Shown: piece by piece, positions 56,955 to 64,000 of the stretch
How positions within the stretch are numbered: position 1 is the first letter of the stretch
Layout: each line of letters opens with the position of its first letter
Origin: Sipunculus nudus
Taxonomy: Eukaryota; Annelida; Sipuncula; Golfingiida; Sipunculidae
Direction: 5' to 3'
Assembly (NCBI GenBank): GCA_026874595.1
Contig: CM049314.1
Coordinates: forward strand, 24,195,729 to 24,259,728
Length of the DNA: 64,000 nucleotides
Position numbers and translations under genes: made by a program
The notes under the pieces: model-generated
Databases searched by the model: none
Told to the model about the DNA's origin: nothing
Seen by the model: the letters and a program-made list of their open reading frames with translations, nothing else

Positions 56955-58622
56955 GTGGGTGTCATCAATAAGGTCTTTCCTCAGACCTAGTTTTCTTCAT
57001 TGCTTAGTCAATAACAAGTTCTTTTGCTGATTTCTTTAAATTCATATTATTTAAGGAACTCTAGGCAATTCCTGTTAAGAAAAGTTAACGCCTCTTATAA
57101 TGCCTCTGTGATTGATATATGAGCTTATTCATCGACAAGCTGTTCTGTGATGTTGATAAACACGAAAACCATGTAACCTGAGGTGTTTGAAAGCTCACTG
57201 GCTGAAAAGGCCATTTCGAAAACTGGCTATTTAAGCCGTAAGCTTATTTTCTAGAAGGTTCTAAGACTTTTATCGTTAAGTGGCGGCAGTTGAGAGGTTT
57301 CCAGTGATCGTTAAGCCGAGTTTGATTTTTTTTCTTAATTTCCACGAATCATGGTCACAGACCAACTCGATGTTCATGGAAAAAGGACACAAATGAATAA
57401 TGTAAAGTAGTTAATGTAAAGTAGACAATATTTAGACTTCAGCATTTGGTGGTATGCGATTTGGCGGGCGGAACAGATGGCCAATAAAGGCTCATATGAT
57501 ATTGTCACGGGGGTGTTTCCATGTGTCCATCAGCTTATATAAGTATGTATATATATTATATCGCCACTGGAACTCAAGGATTCAGGGTAAAATGACGTCA
57601 CTTCACCCTCTTTTTGTGGAACGCCTGCTCGATCCACTGTACAAGTATATTCGTCTGCCAGTTCACGCATAAACACATGTACGCGCATATGAAAGCACAC
57701 CTTAAGCAGAAGTATCGTTTTATGTTGTTACACTGAACAAGCGTCGGAAGTCATGAAAAGGCATATGGTTACCTTTAAATGGACAGGAACATACAGGTTA
57801 AGTGAACTCTTGACATGGAAATTTATTTCAGAGTAGGTACCATCTTGTCGGCAAGCTGTAATCCCACTCTATCCCCTAACCTGGAAACGCATGATACCTT
57901 AAATACATTTAAATTATATACGAAAACAGCCGCTTCAAGGGCCATTTTCAATACTTTTTGACGAAACAGTTTAGACTTACACGCTTCTTCAGACATTGGC
58001 GGCAGATTATGGTAAAAATAAAACAAATGGTAGTCAAACATGTACAATCTGTGTCAGTTGTGTGTCTTCATATTAGGAAAAGAAGGACCAAAGAAATGGT
58101 CGTCATAACACATAACATTTTTAAAGGCAACAAAATTAAACCAAGGGATGCACTTTTATGTCCTGCTGAGAGGTTATGACTTTTGGTTATTCATGATTTC
58201 ATGTGCATTAAATCAAAATTCGAGAAAAATGAATAGAGCATGACATTGTTGTCCTTACCTAAATCCTCGTTCACTAGGCAATGCCAGCTAAAGGCCATAG
58301 ATCTCTTCATTTAAACATATGTAAAAAACATGCTAATATCATCGGAAGATAAAAAGAAAAAATATGATAAGATGAAATAAAAAGAACATTTTGAATAAAC
58401 AGATGAAGGATGTATGAATGCGAGGATAGACATTTGTCATTTAAGAAACGAAAATGATTCATATACTTTATTTTGTTCTCAACTTATGTCCAGGTGTTTA
58501 AAGAAGCAAAGGCGCACCTCTCAGACGCAGATATTGAAAGTATGATCAAACTTGCGGATGAAGACAAGTCCGGTACCATCAGTTATGAGGAATTTATCAA
58601 GTACTGTTTCAAGGTCCAATAG
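55342..58622 (+). CDS. calmodulin-like four EF-hand protein (gene 2, joined exons)
   Basis: The product is a predicted 145-residue calcium-binding protein from exons 55,342-55,476, 55,748-55,842, 56,456-56,534 and 58,494-58,622, with intron phases 0, 2 and 0. The inner exons are 95 and 79 bases, identical in length to those of gene 1. EF-hand loops: 16-27 ([12 protein letters not shown]), 52-63 ([12 protein letters not shown]), 89-100 ([12 protein letters not shown]) and 125-136 ([12 protein letters not shown]). All four have acidic residues at positions 1 and 12. Loop 2 has Gly at position 4 and Asn at 6, as in gene 1. The C-terminus FIKYCFKVQ is three residues longer than in gene 1. No signal peptide or membrane anchor. 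It is likely a cytosolic calcium sensor or buffer and a paralog of gene 1. A troponin C-like muscle role is possible but not shown. Confidence 0.93.
55748..55842 (+). CDS. EF-hand gene 2, coding exon 2
   Basis: 95 bases from acceptor TATTCCAG to donor GTACGT at 55,843 (phase 2). Encodes EF-hand 2. Lys77 is split AA|A. Confidence 0.92.
56456..56534 (+). CDS. EF-hand gene 2, coding exon 3
   Basis: 79 bases from acceptor CACATTTAG to donor GTAAGT at 56,535 (phase 0). Encodes [11 protein letters not shown] and the canonical loop [12 protein letters not shown]. Confidence 0.92.
56535..58493 (+). other. intron 3 of EF-hand gene 2, microsatellite-rich
   Basis: (TA)n runs at 56,549-56,608, 56,781-56,812, 56,828-56,852 and 56,868-56,952 bracket a repeat fragment. 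The remainder, to the acceptor TTATGTCCAG, is unique and without supported exons. Confidence 0.85.
56609..56780. repeat. interspersed fragment between TA microsatellites
   Basis: It begins gtggaacctctccttacgggg and ends cggaagttctatta, with (TA)n on both sides. The short phrases 'gacgtgg' and 'aagttctatta' recur between the later TA runs. The phrase 'tggaacctctc' is familiar from invertebrate repeats, by memory. Confidence 0.5.
58494..58622 (+). CDS. EF-hand gene 2, coding exon 4 with stop
   Basis: 43 codons from acceptor ATGTCCAG to TAG. It encodes the entering helix, EF-hand loop 4 and the tail FIKYCFKVQ. Confidence 0.93.
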   Translation: MFKEAKAHLSDADIESMIKLADEDKSGTISYEEFIKYCFKVQ

Positions 58623-58881
58623 AAGATACCCTTCAGTATCGTTCGGAAGACTACATCATGTAGATGTGTTTAATCTGTTGAGTTTTCCAGATAGTTTTTT
58701 TTTTCCTCATTTGGTCGATGTGGTAGACATAAATCCGTTTTCCAGAAAACGTGACATGCTTTTAGAAAACAATTTATCACGTCCAGCTCTTGCAGGAGAG
58801 ACGTGACAGGTGTACTTTGAAAGAGTAGAAGGAGACTAAACGCTTTCCAGACCTTTGTGTAGTTTGAATATTGTAACCTCG

Positions 58882-58887
58882 ATTAAA
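58882..58887 (+). terminator. candidate polyadenylation signal, EF-hand gene 2
   Basis: ATTAAA 260 bases after the stop. No canonical AATAAA is closer. Confidence 0.35.
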
Positions 58888-60165
58888 GAAAGCCACTTGA
58901 AATGCTGAATGTATTGAATAATTAATTAGACAGCACTTGGCAAAGAAACTATTATTCATTCGAATTTAGTCTGATTTCCATAGAGACATTCCATTTTCTA
59001 TGCTTTAATTATATTTAAAAAAAAATACATATATTTGTATCCAAGCCTATTCTTAAGATTTTATAAACCACTTTATTCAGAAAAGGGATTTCCTTTTATT
59101 TCTCAGAAGAGTGAAGCTTTATTAAAGTGTTATACAAATCTCTTCATAGTTCCGTTTGCAAACTGAATCCGAAAATACAAACAATATATAATTAACAAAA
59201 TATAATGACATTTGTTCGAAATTTTACTGGCAATACCCAAATAAATAAAATTCCACCGCCCTGAAAGTAAACCAGCTTTGCAAATGGTCTCATTTCGCTT
59301 AGATTCGTACCGTTTATTAAACATGTTTCATTATTTCTCCCGTGGTGTCCAGGGTAATTGAAAATTTCTTTTTAATAATCCCTGTGACAGATACGGCCAG
59401 TCGAAAGAGAGATAACATAGATAACATAAGCATTTTTCAGAGGTTAGTCATTTTTACATTCTGCAAACTATTATATCGACCGGAGTTCCCTTCCTGTGGT
59501 GTTGGTACTTAAAACATGGACTTGATAATATATGTATTTGAATAGGTCGTCATTCCTCACGCGGCTGGTACAAAGTCCACTTGAGTCATATAATCCTATC
59601 ATGACGAAGGCTCCTTTGGGATACTTCGCAAGATAATCACATGACTGCATGTTTTTGCACATTTGCATATAAAAAAAGGGATTTAATGTATTCAGATAAA
59701 GAAGAACCAAGACAAATAACAATGAACTTAGCCGGTTATTGTTTTAACTGAAACAAAATAGTAGTTCAAAGAAGGAAACGATGACAGTCATTGAACAGGA
59801 GGACATACCTACTTCTATTTGATCTAAGGGGAACGAGCCTTTGATATAGGATTAGTTAGATAACCTAGGCTTCAGTTGGCTTTTTAATTTAGATGTTTTT
59901 TTAAGGCATAATTTGGGGTTTGCATGACCAGTTCCAAAGATATGAAATCGTTATTTACAGGTCAAACATGCCTTGTTCCTCCACTCTTTCAATAGCCACC
60001 AATAAGAGTAAAATTCACTGTTTTTTTTTCTTTAACATTAGCTGAATTAAAAATTCTATGGACTACATAAACAATTTGCTTTGTTTCTGAGCATGTTTAT
60101 GTTTCCCCTGTACCCGCTGAAACTGATTATGTTAACAAATCAAGGAACACTGCATAACCTATGTG

Positions 60166-60324
60166 CCGGGAGTATTAGTGGATTTTATTTAAAACCCTAG
60201 CATCGCTAATCAAGTGAACCGGGAGTGATAGTAGACTTTACATAAAACCCTAGCATCGCTAATCAAGTGAACCGGGAGTGATAGTAGACTTTACATAAAA
60301 CTCAAGCATCGCTTTTCAAGGGAT
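60166..60324. repeat. 53-bp tandem repeat, three copies
   Basis: 'ccgggagt' starts units at 60,166, 60,219 and 60,272. Units share 'aaaaccctagcatcgctaat'. Units 1 and 3 are slightly diverged. Confidence 0.9.
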
Positions 60325-60686
60325 TTCTTTTAGGCGGCCGAAAATTTTAGTAGAATTTTTATAACTCTGCAAACAGACGTTTAGGTAAGAATCTGTGCGA
60401 GACGCAAAAGCAGGCTTCTGCCTTAAGCGTGTATTATTTTATTTTCCACATGTTAGGGTGCCATCTATAAGCTGTAAATAACCTTTGTTAAATCCTAACT
60501 GGAAGCACAGTTTTGTTTTCGCGTCGCACTCTATTTAAAAAGTATATCTGTGTATGATTATCTGTGAAAATCAGGGTAAAATATGATGAGCACATGGGCA
60601 CCTTGTGAATCGCAAATGTATTTTGTTTCCTTAGTCTACACATGGTAATATAAGGAAATTACTGAAGGACGCGTGTACCTGTGTGT

Positions 60687-60698
<12 letters not shown>

Positions 60699-60720
<22 letters not shown>

Positions 60721-60776
60721 AAGAGAAAGAGAGAGAGAAAGAGAGAGGTAGTGAGAGTAAGAGAGAGAGAGAGAGC
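60699..60776. repeat. (GT)n-(GA)n microsatellite
   Basis: A short GT run at the left edge leads into about 70 bases of GA with AAGAG interruptions. Confidence 0.95.
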
Positions 60777-61314
60777 GTAACTACAGTGCATTGTGTCGTG
60801 ATAAATAAAGTTTGAGATGATGAGTTACGTTATGTGAAGGTAATATTTCGGAGAGATATAAAGGGACATAATTTGATATAGACCTTTATTTGTATATACC
60901 CGGTATTTCATTTTTCCCATTAAAATCCACTTTCGTGCTGGTATTTTTGGACCCACCGATCGCATAAATTGATTAAAAAAGACAGATTAATTTTGTAATT
61001 AGAGTGTTTTTATGTTTGCTCGTCGTAGCACTTTTATGGTTAGATGTTGTAGGTCTAAAAAGATTTTATCAAATTATATTTAAGTAGAATATGGACTATC
61101 AAGAAGCTACTCTGCGTATCCGCCAGATCCAAAGGACAATGGATAATGTAAAGCATTCTATGACTCCCGACTTGATAACCCTCCACAGTAGGGTGATCAG
61201 AAATGCCAAAGTATCCCAAGACGCACGAACGGAGGAAACTGTAAACTATTACTGTTACAATAATTAACAGTATTAAAAATGTTACAGTAACAATTATTAA
61301 AAATTTTGGAAGTG

Positions 61315-62400
61315 CCAAATTTCAGGCTGATCCAATAAACCGCTCCTGAACTTTGTGCGATATTCATCAAATATTGACACATGGTGGACAGCATGCAAAA
61401 AAAGGTTGTAGGTGTGCATCACCTATAAGATATAACGCAATCCTAGATCTAAAGACATGCAAATTTTCAGGCTGATGCATCAAACCACTCCTTAGAAAAA
61501 ATGCATGGAAAATTCTAAGAGTACGCAATTAAGTAGCACCACCAGTCTTTTGTACAAGAAATCTAACAAAGATGGATGAACATGCAAAATTTAGTTGCAA
61601 AACAATCTGTGAAAAAGGGACATCAATGTAGGTGGCACCACAAGCCTTGACACCGACAAAGCTATCCAGAATATATAAACATGGAAAATGCAGTCTGATA
61701 CATCCATCCACTCTAAATATAAGTTATTTACCTTAAGATAAAGATGCCAACGGTATAGGACATATAAAATTTCAGTATATTTCAAACCAATCTTGAGATA
61801 AATGCACGGGTGTATTTTAAATATGACTATGGGTCGCTCCACCTGTTATAATTATACTATCAAAATTGGATGGTCAGGCCGATACATTTAATTTTCCCTG
61901 AGACAAGTTTAATTCCCACCGAAAGCAATCAGACGGACTGAAGCCACTCCGAAGCGATTGCAGGTGGCACCGCCATTCCTGACTACATGATAGAGGTATC
62001 ATAGATCTATAGATTTGCAAAATTTCAGCTCAATAAGTCAAACCACTCCTGAGATATGTGCCATTATAGCCGACACCATCCATAAATGGATTGTAGGTGA
62101 CCCAACTATTCAAATTTTAAAGATAAAACTACCAAAAATATTTGAACTTACTTAGTTAAGGCTGATATATATCAGTCCTTTCATGAGATAGATGCATGAA
62201 TGTATTTTACGAATATGAGACCTTCGTAACGCAACAGGACTTGTGTACGCGAAATTTACACAAGTTGGACAAACATGCGAAATGTCAGGCCGATAAGTCA
62301 AACCACTCCAGATATATGTGTGATTCGCCCGGAACAGATACAATCCATGATTGGAGGTTGCGCCATCAGTCTTTTATGCAAGCTGAAGCTATCCCAGATC
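61315..62400. repeat. decayed array with 'ttcaggctgat...caaaccactcctgag' cores
   Basis: The core recurs at about 61,338, 61,483, 61,599, 61,786, 62,039 and 62,298, spaced irregularly (116-259 bases). A second phrase 'ggtggcaccaccagt' recurs at about 61,531, 61,630, 61,962 and 62,355. It looks like an old tandem family with insertions and losses. Confidence 0.7.
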
Positions 62401-62429
62401 ATGCAAAATTTTACCAGGCCACGCCTGGT

Positions 62430-62491
62430 GGCATATTCCGCATGTTTGACCAAAATGGGAATTGGCATATCAAAAGAACGAATTACAATCG
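62430..62491 (+). pseudogene. EF-hand exon 3 remnant
   Basis: ttccgcatgtttgac (62,436-62,450) is identical to gene 2 exon 3, and 'agaacgaatt' and 'cggtaag' also match in order. The reading is FRMFDQNGNWHIKRTN, a loop with Trp for Gly at position 6 and Asn for Glu at 12, which could not bind calcium normally. A GT follows at 62,492, as in the real exon. It is either a relic or part of a degenerate third EF-hand locus with the 63.2-kb segment. Confidence 0.65.
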
Positions 62492-63194
62492 GTAAGATTT
62501 CAATATTTCACTCATATTTGAAAAGTTACAGCACGTTTACTTCATCCGGTGCAATATTCTTTGTAGACGATCTTATTTAAAACATATATAGTCCATACGT
62601 AAGAGGTTATCACGTATTCAACGGCCAGTGTGTTAGCTATAGCCCCTGTTCCGTCTCCCCTCAACATACCTTCATGGTTAAGACCTCCGACTTAGGAGCA
62701 GAAATTTCTTCGTTCAAACCAAGAAGGTGCCAAAAGGCAACATGGTGAAATTTGTAATCTCTTGTTGACAGGTTAACTTTTTATTTTAGTCCTTGCCCGT
62801 ACATTGAATAACCTGGAATAAAACGAAAAACGAAAAATAATATATCACTCTTTATACATCGTTACCTTCATCCTCATTCAATAGACGGCGCCACCATCGG
62901 GTCGTGAGCCGATCGTTTAAAATTGTAAGAATAAACACCAGAAAGTAGGAAAGAAAGAGAAGAGAATGGACAGTAAAGAACAGAAAGAGATGCAGGAATA
63001 AGTAGAAAAGAGGAAAGTATGAAAGATATAAAATAACAAAAACTGATGGTACTAACATCAGGAGAAGTACGATTTAGCGCTTGGTAATGTATGGCTAAAT
63101 AAATGATGTATTCCCTCGAGAGTTAAAAAGACCTAACCTCTGTTTTTTTTTTTTTTTTTTTTTGTTTTTCTAAACACTTCTGGAAGTGGGGAGA

Positions 63195-63761
63195 ATCTAT
63201 GCAGAAGAGAATACTAAGAAGGCTTTCCAGCTCCTGGGCTGGGTCGACGAGGGTAACTTTACGTAGGAGAAAATTCTTCACATATTATACGACGACGAAA
63301 ACTTAACGTACGAGGAAATTCTTCACATATTATACGACGACGGTAACTTTACGTACGAGAAAATTCTTCACATATTATACGACGACGGTAACTTAACGTA
63401 CGAGGAAATTCTTCACATATTTTACGACGACGAAAACTTAACGTACGAGAAAATTCTTCACATATTATACGACGACGGTAACTTTACGTACGAGAAAATT
63501 CTTCACATATTATACGACGACGGTAACTTTACGTACGAGAAAATTCTTCACATATTATACGACGACGGTAACTTTACGTACGAGAAAATTCTTCACATAT
63601 TACACGACGACGAAAACTTCACGTACGAGGAAATTCTTCACATATTATACGACGACGGTAACTTCACGTACGAGGAAATTCTTCACATATTATACGACGA
63701 CGGTACCTTCACGTACGAGGAAATTCTTCACATATTATATAAGATAATGAAGGAAACGTGA
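63195..63761 (+). pseudogene. EF-hand-like terminal segment expanded by 15-codon repeats
   Basis: In one frame, a helix-like KKAFQLLGWVDEGNFT leads to TAG at 63,264-63,266. The frame then stays open through ten further units DDGNFTYEEILHILY (variants DDENL, EK) to TGA at 63,759. AFQLLGWVDEGNFTYEE aligns without gaps with an EF-hand helix plus 12-residue loop, keeping Gly6, a hydrophobic residue at 8 and Glu12 but losing acidic residues at 1 and 3. There is no in-frame ATG near the start. It could be a terminal exon with a nonsense change, or a decayed one. Confidence in the EF-hand link is moderate. Confidence 0.45.
63246..63740. repeat. 45-bp tandem repeat, eleven units
   Basis: Eleven uninterrupted 45-bp units (first 63,246-63,290, last 63,696-63,740). 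Variation is confined to a few sites: ggt/gaa in codon 3, ttt/tta/ttc in codon 5, aaa/gaa in codon 9, tac/cac/tat in codon 15. No unit has an insertion or deletion. Confidence 0.97.
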
Positions 63762-63806
63762 CCATCTACCGGAATAATACCATCTCACTCAGAACCTGCA
63801 GGAAAT

Positions 63807-63812
63807 AATAAA
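63807..63812 (+). terminator. candidate polyadenylation signal after the 45-bp repeat frame
   Basis: AATAAA 46 bases after the TGA that closes the repeat frame. Confidence 0.35.
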
Positions 63813-64000
63813 CGTTTGCTTTGACAATGCATAGGATAACTAAAATGCTTACCTGTTTCTTAAAGGGTAAATCGGACCCATGTATGTAGAATTTTTCGTA
63901 CGATGCTGATGTTGTTCAACCCTTTTTATTTTGGCGATACTTAGAAGCCCTTGAAGTTATTCTTGTATTGTGTTACTAAAGACTTCCAGTTTCAATTTTT
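63813..64000. other. right edge, nothing recognised
   Basis: Unique AT-rich sequence to the end of the window. Confidence 0.5.

Larger units (their letters stand above)
58888..61300. other. gene-free stretch
   Basis: No exon recognised. I looked here for exons 1 and 2 of a third EF-hand gene and found none. It contains the 53-bp repeat and the GA-rich run listed separately. Confidence 0.55.

Noticed and set aside
56680-56990. Ile-Tyr repeat open frames here and at 6.9, 21.4, 46.5 and 54.8 kb
   Set aside because: They are translations of (TA)n microsatellites.
63246-63740. CRISPR array
   Set aside because: The 45-bp units are contiguous with no spacers and the DNA is eukaryotic.

Overview
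The window is eukaryotic genomic DNA. It is AT-rich, has spliceosomal introns with GT/AG borders, long (TA)n runs, tRNA-derived SINE-like repeats and decayed interspersed repeats. The repeat styles (a hairpin-headed 'gtctccc...gggagac' unit followed by tandem 'ataacttttgaag' blocks, a 'cctccgccaa' element, 'ggcggatcc'/'ggcgtagcc' inverted-repeat termini) are ones I associate from memory with marine invertebrates, especially molluscs. That assignment is inference. No bacterial-style gene, operon, rRNA or CRISPR array is present.

Three gene loci can be supported. (1) 10,962-15,286 (+): a four-exon gene for a 141-residue calmodulin-like protein with four EF-hands, possibly started by a TATA-driven non-coding exon near 7.3 kb. 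(2) 34,599-38,935 (+): a four-exon gene whose exons join in phase into a 535-residue class A-type G-protein-coupled receptor. It has a signal peptide, a roughly 220-residue ectodomain with eight cysteines, and altered motifs at four landmark positions. (3) 55,342-58,622 (+): a second four-exon EF-hand gene (145 residues) with the same intron positions and phases as the first, so the two are paralogs.

Two degenerate loci go with them. On the minus strand at about 41,960-45,445 lies an inverted, unprocessed pseudogene copy of the receptor. It keeps the 5' flank, an open signal-peptide exon, intron 1 (part of it duplicated in tandem) and an exon 2 with a lost splice acceptor and deletions. A third copy of the receptor 5' flank lies at 32.8-33.1 kb. 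At the right edge, 62.43-62.49 kb resembles EF-hand exon 3. It is followed at 63.2-63.76 kb by an EF-hand-like segment that has expanded into eleven 45-bp (15-codon) units, ending in a stop codon and an AATAAA signal.

The rest is gene-poor: microsatellites, minisatellites of 28, 45, 53 and about 143 bp, an inverted-repeat (fold-back) element at 46.2-47.6 kb, a roughly 1.8-kb degenerate (ACT)n domain at 48.9-50.7 kb and several SINE-like copies. The EF-hand proteins would act as cytosolic calcium sensors or buffers and the receptor at the plasma membrane. Nothing in the sequence shows that they work together beyond being neighbours.
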